Shown: positions 27,909-37,257 of the stretch, piece by piece | How the letters are laid out: each line of letters begins with the position of its first letter | Numbering within the stretch: the stretch's first letter is position 1 | NCBI RefSeq assembly: GCF_024437735.1 | Contig: NZ_JANFQO010000020.1 | Coordinates: 1 to 64,000 of the forward strand | Direction: 5' to 3' | Origin: Tahibacter harae | GTDB lineage: Bacteria; Pseudomonadota; Gammaproteobacteria; Xanthomonadales; Rhodanobacteraceae | DNA: 64,000 nt | Notes under the pieces: generated by a model | What the model was told of the DNA's origin: nothing | The model's database searches: none | The model's input: only the letters and a program-made list of their open reading frames with translations | Position numbers and translations under genes: made by a program

Positions 27909-28994
27909 ATGCACTTCCAACCTGAATCCGATTGGCTGCGCGCGCAGCCGCTGGACCGCGCCAGCGCCCTGCCCGCGCCGTTCTACATCGACGCCGACGC
28001 CGCGCGGCAGGAACGCCGCCGCGTGTTCGGCCGCAGCTGGCAGCTGCTCGCCCATGCCGGCCAGCTCGCCGCCGCCGGCGATCACGTGGTCGAGGAAATC
28101 GGCGGCGTGCCGGTGCTGCTGGTGCGCGGCGAGGACGGCAGCCTGCGCGGTTTCCACAATGTCTGCCGCCACCGCGCCGGGCCGCTGGCGCTGTGCAACG
28201 GCCGCGGCGCCAAGGCCCTGCGCTGCCGCTATCACGGCTGGACCTATACCCTGGCCGGCCAGCTGCGCAGCGCGCCGGAGATGGATTCGGCCGCGGACTT
28301 CGATATCGCCGGCGTGCGCCTGCCGGAAATTGCCGTGGCGAGCTGGCAGGGGCTGGTCTTCGCCGCGCTGGAGCCGGCCGTGCCGCTGGCGCAGGTGCTG
28401 GCCGGCATCGACGAACGCCTGCGCGGCCATGACCTGGCCGGCTACGTGTTCAGCCACCGCACCAGCTACGAGATCGCCTGCAACTGGAAGGTCTACGTCG
28501 ACAACTACCTGGAGGGCTACCACGTCCCGCATATTCATCCGGCGCTGAACCGGCTGCTGGACTACCGCAGCTACCGCACCGAAGTGGCCGACTGGTATTC
28601 GCTGCAATGGAGCCCGCTGGAGAACGAGGGCAATTTCTACGGCCAGGGCGACGCGCTGTATTACTTCATCTGGCCCAACATCATGCTCAACATCCTGCCG
28701 GGCCGGCTGCAGACCAATCGCGTAGTGCCGCTGGCGCCGGACCGCTGCCGCGTCGAATTCGACTACTACTACCCGCCCGCGGCCGATGCCGCCGAACAGC
28801 AGCGCCGCCGCCAGGACCAGGACTTCAGCGACGAGGTACAGCAGGAAGACGTGGCGATCTGCCTCGCCGTGCAGCAGCGCCTGGGCTCGGGTTCGTACCT
28901 GGCCGGGCGCCTGTGCCCCAAGCGCGAAAGCGGCGTACACCATTTCCACGAACTGCTGCGCCGCGCCTGGCGCGAATCCGGGGCGGACGCATGA
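27909..28994 (+). CDS. Rieske non-heme iron oxygenase, alpha subunit
   Basis: The 361-residue enzyme has a Rieske [2Fe-2S] domain with Cys86, His88, Cys106 and His109 (CRH and CRYHGWTY), followed by a catalytic SRPBCC-type domain with the mononuclear iron ligands in EGYHVPHIHP (His205 and His210). Members hydroxylate aromatic rings or oxidise quaternary amines such as choline, betaine or carnitine. No ferredoxin or reductase gene is adjacent, so electrons come from elsewhere. Its stop codon overlaps the start of an amino-acid permease gene by four bases, which makes an amine or amino-acid substrate more plausible than an aromatic one. Divergent from korC by 192 bases. Confidence 0.85.
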   Translation: MHFQPESDWLRAQPLDRASALPAPFYIDADAARQERRRVFGRSWQLLAHAGQLAAAGDHVVEEIGGVPVLLVRGEDGSLRGFHNVCRHRAGPLALCNGRGAKALRCRYHGWTYTLAGQLRSAPEMDSAADFDIAGVRLPEIAVASWQGLVFAALEPAVPLAQVLAGIDERLRGHDLAGYVFSHRTSYEIACNWKVYVDNYLEGYHVPHIHPALNRLLDYRSYRTEVADWYSLQWSPLENEGNFYGQGDALYYFIWPNIMLNILPGRLQTNRVVPLAPDRCRVEFDYYYPPAADAAEQQRRRQDQDFSDEVQQEDVAICLAVQQRLGSGSYLAGRLCPKRESGVHHFHELLRRAWRESGADA

Positions 28995-30280
28995 ACGGCA
29001 CGGCGCGCAGCATAGGCCTGTGGACGGCCACGGCCCTGGTGGTCGGCAACATGATCGGCTCGGGCCTGTTCCTGCTGCCCAGTTCCCTCGCACCGTTCGG
29101 CGCGGCCAGCGCGCTGGGCTGGAGCATCAGCGCCGTCGGCGCACTGCTGCTGGCGGCAGTGTTCGCGCGCCTGGGGCAACTGCGCCCGGCGGCCTCGGGC
29201 GGGCCCTACGCCTTCGCCCAAGCGGCCTTCGGCGACGGCGTCGGCTTCATCGTGGCCTGGTGCTACTGGATCTCGATATGGAGCGCGGTGCCGGCCATCG
29301 CCATCGCGCTGACCGGCTATGCCGGCAGCCTGCTGCCTGCGGCGACGGCGACGCCGGCGCGTTCGGCGGCCTGCTCCATCGTCATATTGTGGATCTGTAC
29401 CTTTTTTAATATCGCCGGCCTGCGCACCGCCGGCGGCGTGCAGCTACTCACCACCCTGCTGAAAGTGGCGGCCCTGGTCGTGTTCGCCCTGGCCGGCCTG
29501 CTCTGGTTCGACACGCCCGCGGCGGCCGCACCGGCACCGTTCAATCCTTCGGGCCAGAGCCTGGCCCAGGTTGCGTTCGCGACGTCGGCGCTGACCCTGT
29601 GGGCCTTCCTCGGCCTGGAAAGCGCGACCGTACCCGCCGGCGCCGTACGCGATGCCGAGCGCACCGTGCCGCGGGCGACCCTGCTGGGCACCGCCGTCGC
29701 CATCATCGTCACCATCGCCGCCTGCAGCGCCGTGCTGCGCCTGGTGCCGGCGCAGACGCTGGCCAACTCACCGGCGCCGTTCGCCGAGGCCGTGCGCCTG
29801 CTGCTGGGCGACGGCGCCGGCAAGCTGGTCGCCGTGGTCGCCGCCGTCACCTGCCTGGGCGCCCTCAACGGCTGGGTGCTGATGCTGGGCCAGCTGCCGC
29901 TGGCGGTCGCCCGCGACGGCCTGTTTCCGGCCGTGTTCGGCCAGGTGGATGCCCATGGCACGCCGCGGCTGGGCCTGCTGATCGGCGCCACCCTGTCCAG
30001 TCTGCTGGTGCTGGCCAACTACCACGCCAGCCTGGTCAGCCTGTTCACCTGGGCGGTGCTGCTGTCGACGGCGGCTTCGCTGCTGCCGTTCCTGATCTGT
30101 GCACTGGCCTTGCTCAAGCTGGAACGCGGCCGGCCGGCACTCGGTGTAGTCGGCGTGCTGGCGGCGCTGTACGCGGCCTATGCCCTGGCCGGCACCGGCG
30201 CGCAGGCGCTGCGCTGGGGCGCCGCGCTGCTGCTGGCCGGATTGCCGTTCTATCTGTGGCAGCGGCGCAGCCGCAGCTGA
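28991..30280 (+). CDS. APC-superfamily amino-acid permease
   Basis: The 429-residue transporter has about 12 membrane helices and the APC helix-1 signature TALVVGNMIGSGLFLLPSSL, with the unwound GSG that binds the substrate amino group and carboxylate. SGGPYAFAQAAFGDGVGFIVAW and FLGLESATVPAGAV are also typical, close to the basic-amino-acid/polyamine antiporter branch. ATG overlaps the Rieske gene stop (ATGA), so the two are translationally coupled. It ends three bases before the opposing CAP-domain gene stop. Confidence 0.88.
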   Translation: MNGTARSIGLWTATALVVGNMIGSGLFLLPSSLAPFGAASALGWSISAVGALLLAAVFARLGQLRPAASGGPYAFAQAAFGDGVGFIVAWCYWISIWSAVPAIAIALTGYAGSLLPAATATPARSAACSIVILWICTFFNIAGLRTAGGVQLLTTLLKVAALVVFALAGLLWFDTPAAAAPAPFNPSGQSLAQVAFATSALTLWAFLGLESATVPAGAVRDAERTVPRATLLGTAVAIIVTIAACSAVLRLVPAQTLANSPAPFAEAVRLLLGDGAGKLVAVVAAVTCLGALNGWVLMLGQLPLAVARDGLFPAVFGQVDAHGTPRLGLLIGATLSSLLVLANYHASLVSLFTWAVLLSTAASLLPFLICALALLKLERGRPALGVVGVLAALYAAYALAGTGAQALRWGAALLLAGLPFYLWQRRSRS

Positions 30281-30283
30281 GGC

Positions 30284-30853
30284 TCAGTACGGCCGGGCGC
30301 CGGAATTGCCCGGCGGGCTGTACTGGCAGACGACGAAGGTCCAGTTGGTGAACGGCGGCTGGAACGGCGAATTCGTCGTGCACTGGCGGATGCCGCAGCC
30401 GACGCTGGCCGTCGTGCGCCAGACCATCTGGGTGTAGTGGCCGCACTGGGAGATACTGCAGGTATTGGCCGCATAGTTGTAGCCGGACTGCTCGCTCAGC
30501 CAGCTGTTGGCCGCCGCCGTTTCCACATTGCTGGGAAATCCCGACGACACCGCGCCGGCATAAATGTTCTCGCCCACGCCGGCCATGCCGCTGTGGGCGT
30601 AGTTGCAGTTGTTGGCGTAGTTCTGCGCCTGGGTCGCCAGTGCGGCGCTCCAGGTGAGGTTGGCCAGGGGCGGACTGGCCGCGGGAATCACTGTCTTGCG
30701 CGCGCAGTTGTTCAGCGCCAGATGCGTTTTCCAGTTCGCCGGCGCCAGGCCTATGTCGCTCTGGAAACCGTCGTTCATCACGCAGTCGAGAAACACCGCC
30801 GGCGCGGCCGGGGCGAAAGTGCACAGCAGGATCAGCAGCAGCAAGCGTCGCAT
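30284..30853 (-). CDS. Secreted CAP-domain (SCP/PR-1-like) protein
   Basis: This 189-residue protein has a signal peptide (MRRLLLLILLCTFAPAAPA) and one CAP domain with LNNCARKTV, YAHSGMAGVGENIYAG, CGHYTQMVWRTTASVGCG and NWTFVVCQYSPPGN. The His and Glu cluster of the CAP cavity is present, and six or more cysteines suggest disulfides in an extracellular protein. GAGGTGA lies seven bases upstream of the ATG at 30853. A short DGFQSD stretch just after the signal peptide resembles a tail motif seen on other exported proteins in the window. It stands alone; role unknown. Confidence 0.85.
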   Translation of the reverse strand: MRRLLLLILLCTFAPAAPAVFLDCVMNDGFQSDIGLAPANWKTHLALNNCARKTVIPAASPPLANLTWSAALATQAQNYANNCNYAHSGMAGVGENIYAGAVSSGFPSNVETAAANSWLSEQSGYNYAANTCSISQCGHYTQMVWRTTASVGCGIRQCTTNSPFQPPFTNWTFVVCQYSPPGNSGARPY

Positions 30854-30964
30854 GGGTCGGTCACCTCGCGGCCGATAGTAGCCGCCGGGCAGCGTGAAAA
30901 CGCGGTGACGCAAAGGTAAACCCGGGCTTCACGCGCGCATTCCGTGACCGCGTTGGCGAAGCGC

Positions 30965-31177
30965 TCAGGCCTGCGCCAGGCGCGCCACCGCTTCGCGCGC
31001 CAGTTCATGCAGTCCGGCGCCGCCGGTCTCGCGCCAGTGCGCCAGCAGTGCGGCACGCATGCGCGGCTCCCAGAAGCGACGCAGGTGCGTGGCGATACCG
31101 GCGACGGCTTCGTCGTGATCCGGTTCCGAGGCGAAATAGCGCGCGATGTCGTTGGCCATGCCGACCAGGCGTTCCAC
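30965..31177 (-). CDS. fdsD: NAD-dependent formate dehydrogenase, delta subunit
   Basis: The 70-residue protein (VGMANDIARYFASEPDHDE at the N terminus, then FWEPRMRAALLAHW) matches FdsD, a small subunit of the soluble NAD+-dependent molybdenum formate dehydrogenase. It has no cofactor motif. GTG start two bases after the fdhD stop codon; GGAGG lies 12 bases upstream within that gene. It is the last gene of the operon. Confidence 0.85.
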   Translation of the reverse strand: MERLVGMANDIARYFASEPDHDEAVAGIATHLRRFWEPRMRAALLAHWRETGGAGLHELAREAVARLAQA

Positions 31178-31179
31178 GT

Positions 31180-32019
31180 TCAGGCTGCACCTCCGCGGTT
31201 GCCGGCGTAGCGGCCGGCGTGGCTGTATACGGCGCAGCCGTCGGGCCGCGCAAATCCGATCAGGGTCAGGCCGCAGTTTTCGGCCAGGGCGATGGCCAGC
31301 GCGGTCGGCGCCGAGATCGCCGCAAGCACGCTGATGCCGGCCGCCGCGGCCTTCAGCGCCATCTCGTAGCTGGCGCGGCTGGTGACCACGGCGAAGCCCG
31401 CGTCGGCGGCGATGCGGCTGCGCTGCAGCGCACCGATCAGCTTGTCCAGCGCATTGTGCCGGCCCACGTCCTCGCGCAGCAGGTGGATGCGGCCGTCGGC
31501 GCCGGCCCAGGCCGCCGCATGGGTGGCGCCGGTGGCGGCGGCCAGCGACTGGCCCGCGGCGAGCTGGGCCAGCGCCGCATCCAGCGCAGCGGCCGTGACC
31601 ACGATGCCGGCGCCCACGGGCGCCGGCGTGCGCAGCACCTCGTCCAGCTGCCGGCTGCCGCAGAGGCCGCAGCCGCTGCGGCCTTCCAGGCGGCGCCCGC
31701 GCGCGGCCAGCGCCTGGGCCCGGTCCGACGGAATCTGCAACTGCAATTCCACGCCTTCCAGCCGCGGCTGTATCTGCAGGTCCAGCAGTTCCTGCGGCGC
31801 GGCGATCAGTCCTTCGCTGAGGGCGAAGCCCAGGGCGAAATCCTCCAGTTGCACGGGCGTGGCCATCATCACGGCAAAATGTTCACCATTGCACGAAATG
31901 GCAACGGGAACTTCCTCGGCGATCTGGTCGCCATATTGCTGCAGCCGGCCTTCGCGCCAGCGCGCGACCGGGCGCGTCACGGCGCCGGGCGGCGCCTCAG
32001 CCGGCGGTGGAGCGGACAT
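31180..32019 (-). CDS. fdhD: Formate dehydrogenase accessory sulfurtransferase
   Basis: The 279-residue protein transfers sulfur to the molybdenum cofactor, which is essential for active formate dehydrogenase. The persulfide-carrying cysteines lie in GCGLCG at residues 117-120, with SEGLIAAP and VGRHNALDKLIG as other conserved sections. It starts inside the end of fdsA, overlapping by 23 bases, so expression is coupled to the catalytic subunit it matures. Confidence 0.92.
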   Translation of the reverse strand: MSAPPPAEAPPGAVTRPVARWREGRLQQYGDQIAEEVPVAISCNGEHFAVMMATPVQLEDFALGFALSEGLIAAPQELLDLQIQPRLEGVELQLQIPSDRAQALAARGRRLEGRSGCGLCGSRQLDEVLRTPAPVGAGIVVTAAALDAALAQLAAGQSLAAATGATHAAAWAGADGRIHLLREDVGRHNALDKLIGALQRSRIAADAGFAVVTSRASYEMALKAAAAGISVLAAISAPTALAIALAENCGLTLIGFARPDGCAVYSHAGRYAGNRGGAA

Positions 32020-34846
32020 GCCGCAACAGCTCCAGCTGGTGCTCGGTGAAGGCCTGGTGGCGGCGCTGCCAGTCCGAGGGCTGCGACACGCGCGTGGCCT
32101 GCACCGCGGTGACCTTGTATTCGGGACAATTGGTGGCCCAGTCCGAGTTCTCCGTGGTCACCACGTTGGCGCCGGATTCGGGGAAATGGAAAGTGGTATA
32201 GACCACGCCGGGCTGCATGCGGTCGGAGAGGCGCGCGCGCAGCACGGTGTCGCCGGCGCGGCTTTCCACGCCGACCCAGTCGCCGTCGGCGATGCCGCGC
32301 TGCTCGGCGTCGAAGGGATGCAGTTCCAGCACGTCCTCGTCGTGCCACAGCACATTGGGCGTGCGCCGGGTCTGTGCCCCGACGTTGTACTGCGACAGGA
32401 TGCGGCCGGTGGTCAGCAGCAGCGGGAAGCGCGCGTTGACCTTTTCCTCGGTGGGCACGTATTCGGTCAGCATGAAGCGGCCCTTGCCGCGCACGAATTC
32501 GTCGACGTGCATGGTCGGCGTGCCCAGGGGATGTTCGTCGTTGCACGGCCACTGGATCGAGCCCAGTTCGTCCAGGCGGGCGAAGCTGACGCCGGCGAAG
32601 GTCGGCGTGAGCGCGGCGATCTCGTCCATGATCTGCGACGGATGCGTGTAGTTCATCGGATAGCCCAGGGCCTGGGCGATGAGCTGGGTGATCTCCCAGT
32701 CCGCATAGCCAGCCTTGGGCTGCATCACCTTGCGCACGCGCGAAATGCGCCGCTCGGCGTTGGTGAAGGTGCCGTCCTTTTCCAGGAAGGAACTGCCGGG
32801 CAGAAAGACGTGGGCGAACTTGGCGGTCTCGTTGAGGAACAGGTCCTGCACCACCACGCATTCCATGGCGCTCAGCGCCGCCGTGACGTGCTGGGTGTCG
32901 GGATCGCTCTGGGCAATGTCCTCGCCCTCGATGTAGATGCCGCGGAAACTGCCGTCCAGCGCGGCTTCGAACATGTTGGGAATGCGCAGGCCGGGTTCGT
33001 CATGCAGCGGCACGCCCCAGGCGGCCTCGAAGCTCTGCCGCACGGCGCTGTCGGACACATGCCGATAGCCGGGAAACTCGTGCGGGAACGAGCCCATGTC
33101 GCAGGAGCCCTGCACATTGTTCTGCCCGCGCAGCGGGTTCACGCCCACGCCGACGCGGCCGATATTGCCCGTGGCCATGGCCAGGTTGGCGATGGCCATG
33201 ACCGCGGTGGAACCCTGCGAATGCTCGGTCACGCCCAGGCCGTAGTAGATCGCCGCATTGCCGCCGGTCGCATACAGCCGCGCCGCGGCGCGCACCTCGT
33301 CGGCGGGAACGCCGGTCTCGGCCTGCAGCGCCTCGGGCGCGTTGCGTTCCTGCGCGACGAAATCGCGCCATTTGGCGAAGGCCGGGCCTTCGCAGCGCGC
33401 GGCGACGAAAGCCTCGTCGACCAGGTGTTCGGTGACGATCACATGGGCCAGCGCATTGAGCACCGCCACATTGGTGCCGGGCCTGAGCTTGAGATGGTGC
33501 TGCGCCTGGATATGCGGCGTGCGCACCAGGTCGATGCGGCGCGGATCAATCACGATCAGCTTCGCGCCCTGGCGCAGGCGCTGTTTCAGGCGCGAGGCGA
33601 ATACCGGGTGGCCGTCGGTGGGATTGGCGCCGATCACCAGCACCACGTCGGCCTGCTCCACCGAATCGAAATTCTGCGTGCCGGCGGATTCGCCCAGGGT
33701 CTGCTTGAGGCCGTAGCCGGTGGGCGAATGGCAGACGCGGGCGCAGGTGTCGACATTGTTGGTGCCGAAGGCGGCGCGCACCAGTTTCTGCACCAGGTAG
33801 GTTTCCTCGTTGGTACAGCGCGAGGACGTGATACCGCCGATGGAGTGCCGGCCGTAGGCCTGCTGCAGGCGGCGGAACTCGGCCGCGACATGGGCGATGG
33901 CGACCTCCCAGCTCACCGCCTGCCAGGGATCGCTGATGCGCTTGCGCAGCATGGGCGTGGTGATGCGGTCGCGGTGCGTGGCATAGCCCAGAGCGAAACG
34001 GCCCTTGACGCAGGAATGGCCGTGGTTGGCCTGGCCGTTCTGGTCCGGCACCATGCGCACCAGTTCCTCGCCCTTCATCTCGGCGCGGAAGGAACAGCCC
34101 ACGCCGCAGTAGGCGCAGGTCGTCACCACGCTGCGTTCGGGCTGGCCCAGCGCGATCAGCGATTTCTCGCTCAGGGTCGCGGTGGGACAGGCCTGCACGC
34201 AGGCGCCGCAGCTGACGCATTCGGAACCCAGGAAAGCTTCATCCTGGCCGGCGGATACCTTGGAATCGAAACCGCGGCCCTGGATGGTCAGGGCGAAGGT
34301 GCCCTGCACCTCGTCGCAGGCGCGCACGCAGCGCGAGCAGACGATGCACTTGGACGGATCGAAGGTGAAATACGGATTGCTCTCGTCCTTCTGCGCCTGC
34401 CGATGGCTGGCGCCGTCGTAGCCGTAGCGCACCTCGCGCAACCCCACCGCGCCGGCCATGTCCTGCAGCTCGCAGTGGCCGTTGGTGGGACAGGTGAGGC
34501 AATCCAGCGGGTGATCGGAAATATACAGTTCCATTACGCCGCGGCGCAGCTGGGCCAGCTTCGGGCTCTGCGTCCGCACCTTCATGCCGGCCGCGGCCGG
34601 CGTGGTACAGGACGCCGGATAGCCTTTGCGCCCTTCGATCTCGACCAGGCACAGGCGGCAGGAGCCGAAGGCCTCCAGCGTATCGGTGGCGCAGAGCCTG
34701 GGTATGGCCGTGCCGGCCAGCGCCGCGGCGCGCAGCAGCGATGTGCCGGCGGGCACGCGGACGTGCTGGCCGTCGATTTCCAGCGCGACTGTTTCGCCGG
34801 CATTGACGGCCGGTGTGCCCAGATCGGTTTCGACGAAGGAACGCAT
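31997..34846 (-). CDS. fdsA: NAD-dependent formate dehydrogenase, catalytic alpha subunit
   Basis: The 949-residue subunit oxidises formate to CO2 at a bis-MGD molybdenum centre. The N-terminal part carries a 2Fe-2S plant-type cluster (LCATDTLEAFGSCRLCLVE), a NuoG-like HxxxC cluster (DHPLDCLTCPTNGHCEL) and two 4Fe-4S motifs (CIVCSRCVRACDE and CVSCGACVQACPT). A fifth cluster, CAYCGVGC, is proximal to the cofactor. Active-site Cys372 in ARVCHSPTGYG coordinates molybdenum, so no selenocysteine is used. It lies between fdsB and fdhD in the fds order known from Cupriavidus and Rhodobacter. Confidence 0.94.
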   Translation of the reverse strand: MRSFVETDLGTPAVNAGETVALEIDGQHVRVPAGTSLLRAAALAGTAIPRLCATDTLEAFGSCRLCLVEIEGRKGYPASCTTPAAAGMKVRTQSPKLAQLRRGVMELYISDHPLDCLTCPTNGHCELQDMAGAVGLREVRYGYDGASHRQAQKDESNPYFTFDPSKCIVCSRCVRACDEVQGTFALTIQGRGFDSKVSAGQDEAFLGSECVSCGACVQACPTATLSEKSLIALGQPERSVVTTCAYCGVGCSFRAEMKGEELVRMVPDQNGQANHGHSCVKGRFALGYATHRDRITTPMLRKRISDPWQAVSWEVAIAHVAAEFRRLQQAYGRHSIGGITSSRCTNEETYLVQKLVRAAFGTNNVDTCARVCHSPTGYGLKQTLGESAGTQNFDSVEQADVVLVIGANPTDGHPVFASRLKQRLRQGAKLIVIDPRRIDLVRTPHIQAQHHLKLRPGTNVAVLNALAHVIVTEHLVDEAFVAARCEGPAFAKWRDFVAQERNAPEALQAETGVPADEVRAAARLYATGGNAAIYYGLGVTEHSQGSTAVMAIANLAMATGNIGRVGVGVNPLRGQNNVQGSCDMGSFPHEFPGYRHVSDSAVRQSFEAAWGVPLHDEPGLRIPNMFEAALDGSFRGIYIEGEDIAQSDPDTQHVTAALSAMECVVVQDLFLNETAKFAHVFLPGSSFLEKDGTFTNAERRISRVRKVMQPKAGYADWEITQLIAQALGYPMNYTHPSQIMDEIAALTPTFAGVSFARLDELGSIQWPCNDEHPLGTPTMHVDEFVRGKGRFMLTEYVPTEEKVNARFPLLLTTGRILSQYNVGAQTRRTPNVLWHDEDVLELHPFDAEQRGIADGDWVGVESRAGDTVLRARLSDRMQPGVVYTTFHFPESGANVVTTENSDWATNCPEYKVTAVQATRVSQPSDWQRRHQAFTEHQLELLRHVRSTAG

Positions 34847-34917
34847 GCGGTTCTCCTGCGCGGCGGTTCAGCCTGCCGCGGCGGCGGGCAAAGCAATCAA
34901 TGGCGGCAGCGGCGCAG

Positions 34918-36459
34918 TCACGGCCGCGGCAGCCCGAAATCCTGCGGAAAATGATCCAGCGCGCTCAGCACCGGGAACGGCGCCATGCCGCCCAGCGCGC
35001 ACAGCGAACCTTGCAGCATGGTCTCGCACAGGTCGCGCAGCAGGTGTTCGTTGCGCTGCGGCTCACGCCCGGCGCGGATGCGGTCTATCACTTCCACGCC
35101 GCGGGTGGAGCCGATGCGGCACGGCGTGCATTTGCCGCAAGATTCGACCGCGCAGAATTCCATGGCGAAGCGCGCCTGCGCGGCCATGTCGACGCTGTCG
35201 TCGAAAGCGACCACGCCGCCATGGCCGAGCATGCCGCCGGCGGCGGCGAAGGCTTCGTAGTCGATCACGGTGTCGAAGCGGCTTTCCGGCAGATAGGCGC
35301 CCAGCGGGCCGCCGACCTGCACCGCACGTAGCGGCCGGCCGCTGGCGCTGCCGCCGCCGAAATCGTAGAGCAGCTCGCGCAGGGTCAGGCCGAAGGCTTT
35401 TTCCACCAGGCCGGCGCGGCGCAGATTGCCGGCCAGTTGCAGCGGAATGCTGCCGCGCGAACGGCCGCTGCCGTAGTCGCGGTAGAACGCGGCGCCGCGG
35501 GCGAGGATCAGCGGCACACTGGCCAGGGTGACTACGTTGTTGATTACCGTGGGCTGGCCGAACAGGCCGGCGATGGCCGGCAGCGGCGGCTTGAAGCGCA
35601 CCTGGCCGCGCTTGCCTTCCAGCGATTCCAGCAGCGCGGTTTCCTCGCCGCAGATATAGGCGCCGGCGCCCAGCCGCGCGTGCAGATGGAAGGGCCGGCC
35701 GCTGCCGCCCGCGTCGGCGCCGAGATAGCCCGCGGCGGTGGCCAGCGCGATGGCGCGCGAGAACACCTGGAACGCGCGCGGGTATTCGCTGCGGATGTAG
35801 ACATAGCCTTCGCTCGCGCCGACCGCGAGGGCGGCAATCAGCATGCCTTCGATCAGCGAATACGGATCGCCTTCCAGCGTGAGCCGGTCGGCGTAGGTGC
35901 CCGAATCGCCTTCGTCCGCATTGCAGACGATGTACTTCTGCGCCGACTGCGCCTGGGCGCAGGTCTGCCATTTGATGCCGGCCGGAAACGCCGCGCCGCC
36001 GCGGCCGCGCAGGCCGGAGTCGGTCACTTCCTGCACGATGGCGGCGGGCGCCAGCGCCAGTGCGCGGGCCAGGCCCTGCCAGCCTTCGTGCGCGGCGTAG
36101 TCCTCCAGGCTCAGCGGGTCGGTGATGCCGATGCGGCGATAGGTCAGGCGTTCCTGCTGCTTGAGGAACGGGATTTCCTCGGTCGGGCCCAGGCGCAGCG
36201 CGTGCGCGCCGCCATGCAGGAAATCCGCCTCGAACAGGCTGGGCACATCTTCCGCCGCTACCGGGCCATAGGCGATGCGGCCCGCGGGCGTGGCCACTTC
36301 CACCAGCGGCTCCAGCCAGAACAGGCCGCGCGAGCCGTTGCGCACCAGGCGGATGTCCAGGCCGCGCTGGCGCGCCTGCGCCGCGGCGGCCTCGGCCACG
36401 GCCTGGGCACCGACCGACAGCGCGGCCGAATCGGCGGGTACGTAGACGGTAACGCTCAT
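34918..36459 (-). CDS. fdsB: NAD-dependent formate dehydrogenase, beta subunit
   Basis: The 513-residue NuoF-like subunit binds FMN, NAD and a 4Fe-4S cluster and passes electrons from formate to NAD+. Features are an N-terminal thioredoxin-like domain (residues 1-120), the FMN site [16 protein letters not shown], the NAD-binding [18 protein letters not shown], and the cluster motif [12 protein letters not shown]. Its ATG overlaps the fdsG stop by four bases. A spacing of 71 bases separates it from fdsA. Confidence 0.93.
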   Translation of the reverse strand: MSVTVYVPADSAALSVGAQAVAEAAAAQARQRGLDIRLVRNGSRGLFWLEPLVEVATPAGRIAYGPVAAEDVPSLFEADFLHGGAHALRLGPTEEIPFLKQQERLTYRRIGITDPLSLEDYAAHEGWQGLARALALAPAAIVQEVTDSGLRGRGGAAFPAGIKWQTCAQAQSAQKYIVCNADEGDSGTYADRLTLEGDPYSLIEGMLIAALAVGASEGYVYIRSEYPRAFQVFSRAIALATAAGYLGADAGGSGRPFHLHARLGAGAYICGEETALLESLEGKRGQVRFKPPLPAIAGLFGQPTVINNVVTLASVPLILARGAAFYRDYGSGRSRGSIPLQLAGNLRRAGLVEKAFGLTLRELLYDFGGGSASGRPLRAVQVGGPLGAYLPESRFDTVIDYEAFAAAGGMLGHGGVVAFDDSVDMAAQARFAMEFCAVESCGKCTPCRIGSTRGVEVIDRIRAGREPQRNEHLLRDLCETMLQGSLCALGGMAPFPVLSALDHFPQDFGLPRP

Positions 36460-36977
36460 GCCGGCGCCTCCAGGCCGTCCAGCAGCTCGCGCAGCCGCGC
36501 CGGCGTCACGCGGCCGCGCAGTTCGCCGTCGATCAGCAGCGCCGGCGACAGTGCGCAATTGCCCAGGCAATAAGCCGGCTCCAGCGTGACCGCGCCGCTG
36601 GCGCTGGTCTGGTGATAGTCGATGCCGAGCTGCTGTTTCGCCTGCGCTTCCAGCGCCGCGGCGCCCATGGCCTGGCAGCTTTCGGCGCGGCACAGCTGCA
36701 GCACATGACGACCTGGCGGAGTGCCGCGGAAATGGTGGTAGAAGCTGATTACGCCGTGCACGTCGGCACGGGAAAGGTTGAGCCCGTGCGCGATCAGCGG
36801 CACGGCCGCCGGCGGCACATAGCCCAATCGGTCCTGCACCGCGTGCAGCAGGGGCAGCAGCGGCCCGGGCAGTGCGCGGCAGTCGGCAATGGCCTGCAGT
36901 ACGGCGGCGCGTTCCGCCGGCGTGGGGCCGGGATCGTTCATCGGCATCGCAGCGGGCGTGGGGCTGGCTGGCGACAT
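36456..36977 (-). CDS. fdsG: NAD-dependent formate dehydrogenase, gamma subunit
   Basis: The 173-residue NuoE-like protein carries one 2Fe-2S cluster with CRAESCQ and CLGNCALSP, plus the conserved [13 protein letters not shown] and [10 protein letters not shown]. It leads the fdsG-fdsB-fdsA-fdhD-fdsD operon. AGGAG lies 11 bases before ATG at 36977; in-frame ATGs at 36947 and 36941 would remove a short, poorly conserved N terminus. No regulator gene (FdsR-type) lies beside it. Confidence 0.88.
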   Translation of the reverse strand: MSPASPTPAAMPMNDPGPTPAERAAVLQAIADCRALPGPLLPLLHAVQDRLGYVPPAAVPLIAHGLNLSRADVHGVISFYHHFRGTPPGRHVLQLCRAESCQAMGAAALEAQAKQQLGIDYHQTSASGAVTLEPAYCLGNCALSPALLIDGELRGRVTPARLRELLDGLEAPA

Positions 36978-37257
36978 GCGTGGGCTTGCTCCTGTACGTG
37001 CCGCGGTCCGCCGCGCGCCTGCCAAGCCTAAAGCAAGGCCCCGGAAACAGCACGGGCTGACGGCCACGCTGCGGTGATGCGGCGCGATGGCTACGGGACA
37101 GTACCGCAGCAATGCAGGCGCACCGGGCGGCCGCGCCGGCAAATCGCGGCGCCGCGTCCGATGGGGGCGTCGTACCTGACCCGGACAAGGCCGGCTGGTC
37201 AACCCGGCTGCCGAAACCGTGTAAGGTCGCGCGATCCTTTCCGCTCCCGCCCTGCCC
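36978..37257. promoter_or_regulatory. Divergent promoter region of fds operon and cutC
   Basis: The 280-bp region should hold promoters for both directions. No convincing -35/-10 pair or operator palindrome stands out in this GC-rich sequence, so only its position supports the call. Confidence 0.4.

Noticed and set aside
31997-34846. Selenocysteine formate dehydrogenase
   Set aside because: The molybdenum ligand codon is Cys (ARVCHSPTG) and there is no in-frame TGA or SECIS-like hairpin near it.
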